Assembly: GCA_015075635.1 (NCBI GenBank)
Contig: JABTUA010000001.1
Location: forward strand, 1,426,001-1,490,000
Length of the DNA stretch: 64,000 bases
From: Polyangiaceae bacterium
GTDB lineage: Bacteria; Myxococcota_A; Polyangia; Polyangiales; Polyangiaceae
Reading direction: 5' to 3'
Positions 24,469-32,932 of this stretch are shown piece by piece; positions within the stretch are counted from its first letter, which is position 1, and each line of letters opens with the position of its first letter. The notes under the pieces are model-generated. The model was not told the origin of the DNA, ran no database searches, and saw only the letters and a program-made list of their open reading frames with translations. The position numbers and the translations under genes were made by a program.

Positions 24469-26106
24469 TCACTCCGGGGTCTGGACCACCTTGCAGGTCG
24501 TCCCATCCACGCTCCGCCGGAGCTCGGGGCGTCCGGCTGCCTCGACCCGCCAGCGTGCCGCACCGGGGGTCGTTCCGTAGCCGAAGCTCAGGGGCAGCTC
24601 GGGAGGCACACCGGCGGCCGCGACAGCTCTCCAAATCTCCAGGACGGAGCAGGTCGGCCGGGCCACGGGCTTGCCGCGGGGCGGCATCGAGTGGCGGATG
24701 GCGCTGAGCCCCTTGTCTTCCGCCGTCACCTCGACCCAGCCGGCCTTCCCGCCGTCGAGGCCGTACTGGAACGCGAAATAGACCAGGCCGCCGTTGGTGA
24801 CATCGACCCAGCCGCCGACCACCGGGTCCACCTCGATGCTCACCAGCTCCGCCCCGGGCTCGATCTCGGCGGCGAGCTTCGCGGCCTGGGGCAGGAGCGT
24901 GACCGGATCGACGCGCTTCGGGTCGTAGTCCAGGCGGACCTCGCGCCGGTCTGCCCCGAGCAGCCAGCCCGTCGTGGCGCCCAGCATTCCGCTCAGGACC
25001 GCCGCAATCAGCGCGACGCTCGCCACGATCACCAGCCCGGCGGCGATGGCCCAGCGCGGCGTTCGCGCGCGGCTCGGGCGCACCGACTCCCGGAGCGCCG
25101 GGTCGTCCAGCGTCGGCTCGAGGATGGGTCGGGCCTTGGCCTCGGGGACCGCCGCGAAGGGCACCGTCGCGGCCTGCGCCGCCGCGGCCGGCTCGGGCGG
25201 CGGCGGCGACGACGCGCGGGCGAGGCGCGCGGCGCGCTCTCGGGCGCTCGGTGGTCCCACCTCGGCGAGCGCTCGAGCCAGATCGACCACGCTCGCGAAG
25301 CGCTCCTCGGGGTTCACCCGCAGGCAGCGCTCGACGGCCTCGACGAGCGCTGCCGGGAGCCCGGGCCGGAGCTCGGCGAGGGCCGGGCGCTTGCCCGCGA
25401 GCATCGCCTCCATCAGCTGCTCGAGCCCTTCGGCCGCGAAGGGCGGCTTGTCGGTGAGCAGACGGAACGCGATGGCGCCCAACGCCCAGATGTCCGTGCG
25501 GGCATCGACGCTGCGGGGCGCGCGCAGCTGCTCCGGCGACATGTAGCGGGGCGAGCCGAGCACGGCGAAGTCGGCGGTCAGGCGCGTGCCGCCGATCGAC
25601 TTCGCGATGCCGAAGTCCAGCACCTTCACCTGCGTGGTGCCGTCGGTCCGTCGCGCCAGGAACAGGTTGGCGGGCTTCAGGTCGCGGTGCACCAGGCCGG
25701 TCGCGTGCGCCTCGGCCAGGCCCGCGCAGGCCTGGACCAGGTAGTCCGCCACTTCGTCCGGGGGCAGCGGTCCGCGCCGGCGCAAGCTCGCGGACAGATC
25801 CTCGCCGTCCAGGTACTCCATGACCATGTAGGGCGTGCCCTGCGGCAGGCGTCCGACGTCGGTCACGCGCACCACGTGCTCGCCGCCGAGCTTCGCCAAC
25901 GCGCGAGCCTCGCGGGTGAAGCGCTGCACGGCCTCGTCACCTTCGAGCACGCCTTCCTTGAGCAGCTTGATCGCGACGCGCTGATCGAGCTCGAGGTGGC
26001 GCGCCTGCACCACGACGCCCATGCCTCCGCGACCCAGCAGGCGTTCGACCTCGAATTTGTCGTCGATCACCTGACCCGGTGTGACGATGTCCGGCGCGTC
26101 GGTCAT
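24469..26106 (-). CDS. Membrane Ser/Thr protein kinase (PknB-like)
   Basis: The 545-residue protein has a Hanks-type kinase domain in residues 19-285: glycine loop LGRGGMGVV, VAIK Lys47, HRDLKPAN with Asp142, DFG at 164-166, and the activation-segment motif SPRYMSPEQ. A Pro/Ala-rich juxtamembrane region leads to one transmembrane helix (about 352-373), followed by an extracytoplasmic domain of about 170 residues with no recognised ligand-binding family. The ATG overlaps the stop of the upstream EEP nuclease gene by 4 nt, so the two are coupled; a CBS protein gene follows. The kinase is predicted active because all catalytic residues are present. Confidence 0.93.
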   Translation of the reverse strand: MTDAPDIVTPGQVIDDKFEVERLLGRGGMGVVVQARHLELDQRVAIKLLKEGVLEGDEAVQRFTREARALAKLGGEHVVRVTDVGRLPQGTPYMVMEYLDGEDLSASLRRRGPLPPDEVADYLVQACAGLAEAHATGLVHRDLKPANLFLARRTDGTTQVKVLDFGIAKSIGGTRLTADFAVLGSPRYMSPEQLRAPRSVDARTDIWALGAIAFRLLTDKPPFAAEGLEQLMEAMLAGKRPALAELRPGLPAALVEAVERCLRVNPEERFASVVDLARALAEVGPPSARERAARLARASSPPPPEPAAAAQAATVPFAAVPEAKARPILEPTLDDPALRESVRPSRARTPRWAIAAGLVIVASVALIAAVLSGMLGATTGWLLGADRREVRLDYDPKRVDPVTLLPQAAKLAAEIEPGAELVSIEVDPVVGGWVDVTNGGLVYFAFQYGLDGGKAGWVEVTAEDKGLSAIRHSMPPRGKPVARPTCSVLEIWRAVAAAGVPPELPLSFGYGTTPGAARWRVEAAGRPELRRSVDGTTCKVVQTPE

Positions 26107-26840
26107 GCCGACAGTCCTTCGAGCGCGAGGTCCGCGTAGAGCGGCAGGTGGTCCGAGGCCGACTCGGAGAGCACGGTGCGGGAGACCGCGGCGTGGACCA
26201 CGACCGCGTCGCCGCGCACGAACACGCCGTCGAGCGGGCGGATCGGGAGCCAGGCTGGGAACGTGCTCCAGAGCCGCCCCGCTCGGCGGAACCCGGCGGG
26301 CTCGATGAGCCGCGGTCCGAGCGTGCCCCAGAGATCGTTCAGATCTCCGCCGAGCACCACCGGCGTGCGCCGGTGCAGGCCGCGGAACGGATCCGACGAC
26401 AGGAAGCGCTCGAGCTGGCGGTCGCGCTCGGAGCCGGCGAGGCCGAGGTGCATGCAGCACACCACCACCGAGCGCGCGTGCCGTCCCAGGCGCAGCCGGG
26501 CTCGGGCCGAGAGCGCCCCGCGCTTCTTGCGCGTGCCGATCGTCAGATCGAGCTCACTCACGTCGTGCAGCGGCCAGCGGCTCAGGATGGCGTTGCCGTA
26601 GCCGCCGCGGGTGAAGCGATGCTGGGGTGAGAACGCGGCGTGGCGCATGCCGAGCTCGGCGCCGAGCAACCCGAGCTGCTCATGATGGCGCGCGCGCGGC
26701 AGATCCTGCGCGACCTCCTGCAAGAGGGCGATGTCGGGCGCGATCTCGCGCAGCGCCCCGGCCACGCGTTCGATTCGGTAGAGCCGGTCGAGCCCCCCGA
26801 TCCCCTTGTGGATGTTCCACGTGACGACTCGAAATCGCAT
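26103..26840 (-). CDS. Endonuclease/exonuclease/phosphatase (EEP) family protein
   Basis: The 245-residue protein opens with the EEP signature VVTWNIHKG (Asn9), followed by the catalytic Glu in IALLQEV, RGGYGNAILSR, the GGDLNDLWG Asp/Asn pair and the C-terminal SDHLPL His. This metal-dependent fold cuts nucleic acids or phosphodiesters; the substrate cannot be told. No signal peptide is seen. ATG 26840 follows GAGAGAAG, whereas upstream in-frame codons lie in the divergent promoter gap with the kinase gene at 26908. Its end overlaps the kinase start on the same strand by 4 nt. Confidence 0.88.
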   Translation of the reverse strand: MRFRVVTWNIHKGIGGLDRLYRIERVAGALREIAPDIALLQEVAQDLPRARHHEQLGLLGAELGMRHAAFSPQHRFTRGGYGNAILSRWPLHDVSELDLTIGTRKKRGALSARARLRLGRHARSVVVCCMHLGLAGSERDRQLERFLSSDPFRGLHRRTPVVLGGDLNDLWGTLGPRLIEPAGFRRAGRLWSTFPAWLPIRPLDGVFVRGDAVVVHAAVSRTVLSESASDHLPLYADLALEGLSA

Positions 26841-26907
26841 CTTCTCTCGGGCTGGCACCCGCCGACGGGGATAGCGTAAGCTAACCGCGGCCGGTTCTCT
26901 CCCCTCC

Positions 26908-28140
26908 ATGACCACCGCACCTCCGCCCAACCTCGAGGGGACCGTCGTCGGCGGGCGCTACACGGTGGAGCGCGTCATCGGCCAGGGCGGCATGGGCTCG
27001 GTCTGGCTGGGCCGGCACGTCTCGCTCGGGCACCCGGTGGCGATCAAGTTCGTGCACCCGAAGCTCGCCAAGAGCTCGGAGGCGCGCCGCCGGTTCGAGG
27101 TCGAGGCCAAGGCGGCCGCCCGCATCAACAGCCGGCACGCCGTGAAGGTCCACGACCACGGCGTGACCGAGGACGGTCATCCCTACATCGTGATGGAGTA
27201 CCTGGAGGGTGAGCCCCTCGAGCGGGCGATCAAGACCCGCGGACCGCTGCTCCTGCCGGAGGTGACGACCATCGTCACCCAGGTCGCCCGCGCCCTCGAG
27301 GCAGCCCACGAGGCCGGCGTCGTGCACCGCGACCTGAAGCCCGACAACATCTTCCTGGCCCGGGATCCCGAAGCGGGGAGGCTCGGCTACACGGTCAAGG
27401 TCGTGGACTTCGGCATCGCGAAGCTGGCACACGACGAGCACAAAGTCGAAGGCGGGACGCAGGCCGGAGCGCTGCTCGGGACCCCGCACTACATGAGCCC
27501 GGAGGCGCTGACCTCGTCGCATCCGGTAGGCCCGCCCTCCGACGTCTGGTCGCTGGGCGCCTGCGCCTTCTCCGCGCTCTGCGGCAGCCCACCCTTCGGC
27601 GGCGACGTCATCGGCGAGGTCGTGCTCAAGGTCTGCTCGGCGCCGATGCCGGTCCCGTCGAAGGTCAACTCCAACGTCCCCCGGGAGTTCGACACCTGGT
27701 TCATGCGCGCCTGCGCCCGCGTGCCGGCCCAACGCTTCCAGAGCGCGCGTGAGGCGGCGGTCGCCCTGCAGCAGCTGAGTCAGTGGGCACAGGAGAGCCG
27801 CGAGCAAGTCAGCTACGCCGTGCGTCCCACTCAGCCCAGCACCCTCGAGCTCGAGCTCGAGGAGATGCAACCCCAAGGCGGAAGGGGCAAGGTGCTCGCG
27901 GGCGTGCTGGTGGGCCTCGCGCTCGCCATCGGCGGTCTGGGCCTGTACACGGCGCACGTCACGCGTCAGGCGAACCTCGCGGTCACCGAGACGGCGGCCA
28001 GCGCAGCCGCGGTGGTGGACGACGTGAACAAGAAGAAGCTCGAGGAGGCCGACAAGGCATTCTGGGATGCCCAGGCGCCCGAGGACGCGGCGCCTGCCCC
28101 GAGCGCGTCGGCGGAGAAGAAGCCACCCAAGAAGAAGTGA
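26908..28140 (+). CDS. Ser/Thr protein kinase with C-terminal membrane helix
   Basis: The 410-residue protein has a complete Hanks kinase domain in residues 18-290: IGQGGMGSVW, VAIK Lys47, HRDLKPDN with Asp142, DFG at 167-169, GTPHYMSPEA. A linker rich in Glu/Leu follows, then one transmembrane helix (VLAGVLVGLALAIGGLGLY, about residues 330-350) and a short charged tail ending in lysines, so there is no real extracytoplasmic sensor. It is divergent from the EEP-kinase pair with a 67-nt gap. Convergent with the CAP lipoprotein gene, with only 3 nt between the stops. Confidence 0.93.
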   Translation: MTTAPPPNLEGTVVGGRYTVERVIGQGGMGSVWLGRHVSLGHPVAIKFVHPKLAKSSEARRRFEVEAKAAARINSRHAVKVHDHGVTEDGHPYIVMEYLEGEPLERAIKTRGPLLLPEVTTIVTQVARALEAAHEAGVVHRDLKPDNIFLARDPEAGRLGYTVKVVDFGIAKLAHDEHKVEGGTQAGALLGTPHYMSPEALTSSHPVGPPSDVWSLGACAFSALCGSPPFGGDVIGEVVLKVCSAPMPVPSKVNSNVPREFDTWFMRACARVPAQRFQSAREAAVALQQLSQWAQESREQVSYAVRPTQPSTLELELEEMQPQGGRGKVLAGVLVGLALAIGGLGLYTAHVTRQANLAVTETAASAAAVVDDVNKKKLEEADKAFWDAQAPEDAAPAPSASAEKKPPKKK

Positions 28141-28143
28141 ACG

Positions 28144-29010
28144 TCAGCGGTGGAAGTTCTGGACTAGCCAGACACTGCCGTCCGACGCCACGAAGAACCC
28201 GCACGAGAGCGCGGTGTAGCTGGCGTCCATGATGTTGTTGTGGTGCCCGTGCGCCGGTCCGGCGCCGGGACCCTCGTCGAACATCGCCTTGATGCAGGTG
28301 TCCACGACCACGTCCGTGGAGCCCTTCCAACCGGGACACTCGTTCTGCGCGAGCTCGCCACATTTGCCGAAAGAGCCGTGGGGCGTCTTGCTGGTCGCGT
28401 CGGACTGCGCCTGGCCGTCGGCGCAGCTCGACGACTGCGTGCGCAGCGACAGCGCCGGCAGGTTCTTGGTGGCGCGATACTCGTTGGTGCGCTTCAGGCA
28501 GCGCTCGCGGGCGGCGGCGAAGCTGTCGGGCGGCGGCGCCGGGGGCGCGGTCGGCGCAGGCGTGGGCGCCGGCGCGGGCGCCGGGGCAGGCGCAGGTGCC
28601 GTCGGTGTCGGGGCAGGGGCGGGCGCCATGCTCGGCAGGCAGGTCATGCCGACGGGCGTGCTCGCGCAGGTTGCGCCGGGCTTGCAGTCGGTCTCGCGCC
28701 GGCAGCCACCGCAGCGTCCGCCCAGGCAGCGCCCGAAGGGGCAGATGAAGTCCGCGTCCGAGCTGCACGGCAGGCCGGCGGCGGCCGCGGGGCCGTCCGG
28801 CGCGGCCGGGGTCGGGCTGGTTGGCGCGGTGGCGGGCGGCGGCGCGGTCGGCTCAGCCGTCGGGCCTGGCGCTGGCCCGTAGCTCGGCGGCGGGTAGCCG
28901 GTGGCAGCCCCGCCCGTCGGGTAGCGGGGTGGGCTTTCCTCGCGCTTGCAGGCCTGGGCGAGCACCAAGACGGCCAAGGAAGCGGCGACGGCGTGGCGGA
29001 TCCGCGGCAT
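28144..29010 (-). CDS. CAP (SCP/PR-1) domain lipoprotein
   Basis: The 288-residue protein has a lipoprotein signal (LAVLVLAQAC), a Pro/Thr/Ala-rich linker, a small Cys-rich segment (CSSDADFICPFGRC...CGGCRRETDC), a long Ala-Pro repeat and a C-terminal CAP domain of about 115 residues. The domain shows RCLKRTNEYRATKNLPALSL, a His in KTPHGSF, GELAQNECPG and the closing CGFFVASDGSVWLVQNF. CAP proteins act outside the cell and may bind lipids or have lytic roles; the exact role is unknown. ATG 29010 fits the signal peptide; upstream in-frame codons do not. Confidence 0.85.
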   Translation of the reverse strand: MPRIRHAVAASLAVLVLAQACKREESPPRYPTGGAATGYPPPSYGPAPGPTAEPTAPPPATAPTSPTPAAPDGPAAAAGLPCSSDADFICPFGRCLGGRCGGCRRETDCKPGATCASTPVGMTCLPSMAPAPAPTPTAPAPAPAPAPAPTPAPTAPPAPPPDSFAAARERCLKRTNEYRATKNLPALSLRTQSSSCADGQAQSDATSKTPHGSFGKCGELAQNECPGWKGSTDVVVDTCIKAMFDEGPGAGPAHGHHNNIMDASYTALSCGFFVASDGSVWLVQNFHR

Positions 29011-29108
29011 GTCGGGCAAGAGTCTAGCGCGGTGCGGCGGCGCCCGAAACGCCTCTCGCGGTGCCTGGGGTCGGGTGTTATGGTCCGCGCCGCTCACGAG
29101 GTTCGACC

Positions 29109-29672
29109 ATGGCAATGATTGACGACACGCTGGGTGAGCTGAAATCCGGGATCGAGAAGGCCAAGGAGGCCCTCAAGCGCGAGCTCGGCAAGCTCCGGAC
29201 GGGGCGCGCCCACGCCGGGATGGTCGACTCGATTCGAGTCGACTACTACGGCCAGAGCACGCCCATCCCCCAGATGGCGACGGTCAGCGTCCCGGAGCCG
29301 CGCCTCATCACCGTCAAGCCCTGGGACAAGTCCCAGGCCCAGGTCATCGAGAAGGCCTTGCGCGAGTCGGATCTGGGGCTCAATCCGCAGACCGACGGCG
29401 ATCTGATCCGGATCCCCATCCCGCCCTTGTCCGAGGAACGCCGGAAGGACCTGGTCAAGGTCGCCAAGAAGCACGGCGAGGAGTGCAAGGTCGCCATCCG
29501 AAAGACCCGGCACGAGGCGCTCGACATGCTGAACGAGCTGAAGGACGCTGGCGAGGCCAGCGAGGACGAGGTCGAGCGGGGCAAGAAGAAGGCCGAGGAA
29601 ATCGTGCACGAAGCAGCGGCCTCCGTCGATCAGATCATCGCCGGCAAAGAGAAGGAAATCCTCGCGGTCTAG
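29109..29672 (+). CDS. frr: Ribosome recycling factor
   Basis: The 187-residue protein matches RRF over its whole length: LKRELGKLRTGRAHAGMVD near the start, VDYYGQSTPIPQMATV, the PWDKSQAQVIEKAL segment, DGDLIRIPIPPLSEERRKDL and the C-terminal VDQIIAGKEKEIL. With EF-G it splits post-termination ribosomes. ATG 29109 or the nearby ATG 29115 could start it. The usual partner pyrH is not next to it; instead a lipoprotein gene diverges upstream and a PP2C phosphatase gene follows 47 nt downstream on the same strand. Confidence 0.96.
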   Translation: MAMIDDTLGELKSGIEKAKEALKRELGKLRTGRAHAGMVDSIRVDYYGQSTPIPQMATVSVPEPRLITVKPWDKSQAQVIEKALRESDLGLNPQTDGDLIRIPIPPLSEERRKDLVKVAKKHGEECKVAIRKTRHEALDMLNELKDAGEASEDEVERGKKKAEEIVHEAAASVDQIIAGKEKEILAV

Positions 29673-29719
29673 CGTGCTTGACATCGGAAACACACAACGG
29701 GAAGATTTCAGTAGGCCGA

Positions 29720-30628
29720 ATGACGAAGCTCCGCGCACTTGCGGCTGGGATCAGCGACGTGGGGCTCCAGCGCGACCACAACGAGGATAGCTTTGCCATC
29801 CTCAACGATCAGGAGCTCTACGTCGTCGCCGACGGGATGGGCGGGCATCGGGCCGGGGACGTGGCCAGCCGACTCGCTACGGACTCGATGGTGGAGTTCT
29901 TCCGCGCCACGGCTGCGGAGGACGTGACGTGGCCGTTCCACTTCGACTCCCGGCTCTCGGAAGAAGAGAATCGGCTGCTCACCGGCATCCGCATCGCGAA
30001 TCGTCAGATCATCGAGCGCAGCCTGCGTTCGCGCGAGTGTCACGGCATGGGGACCACGATAGTGGGCGCCCTGTTCAGCCCGACGAAGAGCAAGATGTTC
30101 ATCGGTCACGTCGGCGACAGCCGCGCGTACCGCGTCCGCGAGGGCAAGATCTCGCAGCTCACCCGCGATCACTCGCTGGTCAACGACTACCTCTTGGCGA
30201 TGCCCGAGCTGACTGACGAACAGCGCAGCGAGCTGCCGAAGAACGTGATCACGCGCGCCCTCGGCATGCAGGACCACGTCACCGTGGACCTTCAGAGCGA
30301 CGACGCTCAGGCCGGGGACCTGTACGTGCTGTGCTCCGACGGGCTGTCCGGGATGATCGACGACGGTGAGATTCTCGAAGTCATGAGCGGCAACGCGGAC
30401 ATCGCCGAGGCGTGCCGCCGCCTGGTCGCTCTGGCGAACGAGCACGGCGGCGAGGACAACATCACCGCGGTCATCGTCAAGATCGAGGAGTCCAACAGCA
30501 CGATCGAGATGACCGAGCCGACACCCGCCGCGAGCGCCAGCTCGGGCTCCGAGCCCTCACCGGCGGCCGAGCCCGTGCAGGACGAGCCCGCGCCGGGCAG
30601 CGAGGGCTCCCGGAGCAGCGAAGCCTGA
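29720..30628 (+). CDS. PP2C-family Ser/Thr protein phosphatase
   Basis: The 302-residue protein has the PP2C motifs: RDHNEDSFAI, VVADGMGGHRAGDVAS, the Gly-Thr motif GMGTTIVGAL, IGHVGDSRAYR, YVLCSDGLSGMIDD and GGEDNITAVIV, which supply the Asp residues for two metal ions. A Ser/Pro/Glu-rich tail of about 50 residues follows. It probably reverses phosphorylation by Hanks kinases such as the two in this window. The start ATG 29720 is preceded only by GTAGGCC. A TTGACA stands 42 nt upstream but its -10 partner is poor, so co-transcription with frr is as likely. Confidence 0.93.
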   Translation: MTKLRALAAGISDVGLQRDHNEDSFAILNDQELYVVADGMGGHRAGDVASRLATDSMVEFFRATAAEDVTWPFHFDSRLSEEENRLLTGIRIANRQIIERSLRSRECHGMGTTIVGALFSPTKSKMFIGHVGDSRAYRVREGKISQLTRDHSLVNDYLLAMPELTDEQRSELPKNVITRALGMQDHVTVDLQSDDAQAGDLYVLCSDGLSGMIDDGEILEVMSGNADIAEACRRLVALANEHGGEDNITAVIVKIEESNSTIEMTEPTPAASASSGSEPSPAAEPVQDEPAPGSEGSRSSEA

Positions 30629-30636
30629 TTTCCCGA

Positions 30637-31209
30637 TCACTTGCAGTGATCGAAGTAGAACCAGCTCAGATCGACGTCGCACAAGATCGACTGGTTGTCC
30701 TTCGAGGTGAGCGCCGGGCAGGAGTAAGACGCCCAGATGCTCTCTTCGCCGACGACGAGCGGCGGGGTGTCCACGCGCACGTCGCAAAGCTGGTCGTTGG
30801 GGCTGGTGAGGACGTCGGTGGAGTCCGGGTCGTAGACGCTCACCGAGGCCTTGCCGGTGCCGCCTTTGACCACCGAGCCGGTGACCTGGAAGAACACGCC
30901 GCCGGAGTTCTCGATCAGGCCGCTGAATTTGATCTCGGAGCCGCTGCCCACGGAGCACGACACGTTGGCGCCGTCCTCGTCGTCCGTGTAAGGCCTGCCC
31001 TTGGCGGTCCCTGACGGGCCTACCCCGTTCAGGCCGAGGAAGATCGGGTCGCCTTGGGCCGCACAGGACTTGCCCGCGACCGGCGGTGACACCGCCGAAA
31101 GCTGGACGGTCGCGCTACCCGTGGCGGGGGGAGCGGCCGGGTCGCTACAGCCCAGCACCGCCAATATTGAGCCCACCGCCGCGCCCGCACTCCAGCCTCG
31201 AAGCATCAT
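30637..31209 (-). CDS. Small lipoprotein of unknown function
   Basis: The 190-residue product has a lipoprotein signal (GSILAVLGC, lipid Cys about residue 21). A beta-rich mature domain follows with six or more cysteines (SCAAQGDPIFLGLNG, NVSCSVGSGSEIKF, QLCDVRVD, SYSCPAL, ILCDVDLSWFYFDHC), probably disulphide-bonded outside the cytoplasm. No family recognised. It converges on the PP2C gene with 8 nt between the ends. A 6-bp inverted repeat at the 3' end (GATCAC/GTGATC) is not followed by a T run. Confidence 0.7.
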   Translation of the reverse strand: MMLRGWSAGAAVGSILAVLGCSDPAAPPATGSATVQLSAVSPPVAGKSCAAQGDPIFLGLNGVGPSGTAKGRPYTDDEDGANVSCSVGSGSEIKFSGLIENSGGVFFQVTGSVVKGGTGKASVSVYDPDSTDVLTSPNDQLCDVRVDTPPLVVGEESIWASYSCPALTSKDNQSILCDVDLSWFYFDHCK

Positions 31210-31282
31210 GTTCGTCCTTCCGGGTCTGACCCCGTCCCATGTTTAGCAAGAAGCGGGCGCTGCGAGCAAACGGCAGGCGCCC

Positions 31283-32443
31283 CTAGCGCATGGCCGCGAG
31301 GCCCATTTGCAGGTCATTCCACAGGTCCTCCACGTCCTCGAGGCCCACCGATAGCCGCACCAGGCTGTCCGAAATGCCCACGCTGCGCCGCACTTCGGCA
31401 GGGATGGAGGCGTGGGTCATGATCGCGGGGTGCTCCGCCAGGGACTCCACGCCGCCCAGGCTCTCGGCGAGAGTGAAGATGCGGAGCGCGCTCAGGAAAC
31501 GGCGCGACTCATCGACGCCTCCGTCGAGCTCCAGGCTGATCATCCCGCCGCCCCCGGCCATCTGCGCCTGGCAGAGCGCGTGGTCGGGGTGAGTGGGCAG
31601 GCCCGGGTAGTGGACGACTCGGACGCCCTTCGCCTCGGTGAGGCGCCGCGCCAGCTCCGAGGCGCTCTTCACGTGCTGGCGCATGCGCACCGGCAGGGTC
31701 TTGAGCCCGCGCAGCACCAGGTAGCAGTCCATGGGGCTCGGCACGGCGCCGATGGCGTTCTGCAGGAAGCGGATGCGCTCGGCCAGGGGCTCGTCGCTCG
31801 TGACCAATGCGCCGCCGACGACGTCGGAGTGCCCGTTGATGTACTTGGTCGTGGAGTGCATCACGACCGTGGCGCCGAGCTCGAGCGGTCGCTGCAACAT
31901 CGGCGACGCGAACGTGTTGTCCACCACCAGGGGCAGTCCGCGGCCCTTGGCGATGCCGGCGATCTTGCGGATGTCGAACAGCTTCAGCAGTGGGTTGGTG
32001 GGAGTCTCCATCCAGACCAGTCGGGTCTTGTCGCTGATGGCGGCCTCGAGCCGATCGAGGTGGCGCATGTCGAGGAAGGTGGTCTCGACACCCATCGGCG
32101 CGAGCACCTTGTCGAACAGCCGGAACGTCCCTCCGTAGACGTCGTCCCCGGAGATCACGTGATCCCCCGGGCGCAACGTGTGAAGCAGGGTGAGCGTCGC
32201 GGCGCTGCCGCTGCCGAAGGCGAAGCCGTGCCGCCCGCCTTCCAGAGCCGCGATGCAGGCCTCGAGCGCCTCGCGCGTGGGGTTGCCGCTGCGCGAGTAC
32301 TCGAAGCGTTTGGGCTTGCCGGGCTCTGCCTGCGCGAAGGTGCTCGAGAGCACGATGGGCTGCATCACCGCAGCGTGGGATGGGTCGGGCTCCTGCCCGG
32401 CGTGGATGGCGAGGGTATCGAGGGAGCGGGAGACGACGGCCAT
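31283..32443 (-). CDS. Cys/Met metabolism PLP enzyme (cystathionine gamma-synthase/lyase type)
   Basis: The 386-residue protein is a fold-type I PLP enzyme: YSRSGNPTREALE, GSGSAATLTLL, the Asp of VVDNTFASP, and HSTTKYINGHSD with the PLP-binding Lys200. Near the C-terminus SLGGVESLAEHPAIMTH carries the Glu typical of cystathionine gamma-lyase and gamma-synthase. It makes or breaks cystathionine in methionine-cysteine exchange. Sequence alone does not separate metB-type from cgl/metC-type activity. No neighbouring sulfur genes help. Confidence 0.9.
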   Translation of the reverse strand: MAVVSRSLDTLAIHAGQEPDPSHAAVMQPIVLSSTFAQAEPGKPKRFEYSRSGNPTREALEACIAALEGGRHGFAFGSGSAATLTLLHTLRPGDHVISGDDVYGGTFRLFDKVLAPMGVETTFLDMRHLDRLEAAISDKTRLVWMETPTNPLLKLFDIRKIAGIAKGRGLPLVVDNTFASPMLQRPLELGATVVMHSTTKYINGHSDVVGGALVTSDEPLAERIRFLQNAIGAVPSPMDCYLVLRGLKTLPVRMRQHVKSASELARRLTEAKGVRVVHYPGLPTHPDHALCQAQMAGGGGMISLELDGGVDESRRFLSALRIFTLAESLGGVESLAEHPAIMTHASIPAEVRRSVGISDSLVRLSVGLEDVEDLWNDLQMGLAAMR

Positions 32444-32738
32444 GGCGGGCGCATATCACAGCCAGCAGATCCTCACAGCTGGCTGCGCTTGATCCGGGGT
32501 CGCCCACTTGCACGGGAGCCCGAGGAAACGGGGACGGGGACGGGGACGGGAAGAACGCCCCGGTCAGCCGCCGCGAAGCGGCGAGGCCGCGCGAGCGGCC
32601 CCCGGGATCACATCGGGGGTCTTGGCCAGATCAGATCTCGATCAGCCACGGAGGCCCAGACGCCCGAGACTACTGGCGAGGCCAGCGCGGTCTGGCGGCG
32701 GAGCGGAAGAGTCGCCAGACGCGTCCAGTGGCGCGACG
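32444..32738. other. Non-coding stretch with G-quadruplex motif
   Basis: This stretch between the cystathionine enzyme start and the tRNA-His terminator holds no convincing gene. At 32530-32550 four G-runs are separated by AC (GGGG-AC three times, then GGG), a textbook G-quadruplex pattern 87-107 nt upstream of the enzyme gene. A GCCGC/GCGGC hairpin lies just beyond. Confidence 0.5.
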
Positions 32739-32764
32739 AGAAATGAGAAACCGAGAATCCTCGG
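32739..32764 (-). terminator. Terminator-like hairpin after tRNA-His
   Basis: Read on the minus strand, CCGAG-GATT-CTCGG is followed by a T-rich run (TTTCTCATTTCTC) directly after the tRNA acceptor stem. The 5-bp stem is short but placement fits. Confidence 0.5.
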
Positions 32765-32836
32765 GTGAGTGACGGGAATTGAACCCGCGACACCTGGAGC
32801 CACAATCCAGTGCTCTACCACTGAGCTACACCCACC
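32764..32836 (-). tRNA. tRNA-His(GTG)
   Basis: The reverse complement folds as a full cloverleaf. The acceptor GTGGGTG pairs with CACTCAC, the D-arm is GCTCAGTGGTAGAGC, the anticodon arm CTGGATTGTGGCTCCAG has anticodon GTG, and the T-arm is CGCGGGTTCAATTCCCG. The extra G-1 typical of tRNA-His is encoded at 32836 and faces discriminator C. CCA is not encoded. Confidence 0.96.
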
Positions 32837-32932
32837 GTGTCCGGGTGGACAGCGCCCGCGAAGGCCGAGCGCGCCGGGAGGTGTAGTCCACGCCGCCGGG
32901 GGTCGGCAAGGCGGAGTTTCGATTGGGGCAGG

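Noticed and set aside
28554..28625. GC-rich simple repeat in the CAP lipoprotein region that could be read as a DNA repeat element.
   Set aside because: It encodes the Ala-Pro linker of the protein in frame, so it is explained by the protein.
29678..29706. TTGACA with GAAGAT 17 nt downstream in the gap between frr and the PP2C gene.
   Set aside because: The -10 box is poor and transcription would start only about 7 nt before the ATG, leaving no room for a normal leader.
30635..30651. Inverted repeat GATCAC-TTGCA-GTGATC between two convergent gene ends.
   Set aside because: It has a 6-bp stem without a T run on either strand and lies largely inside the lipoprotein coding end.
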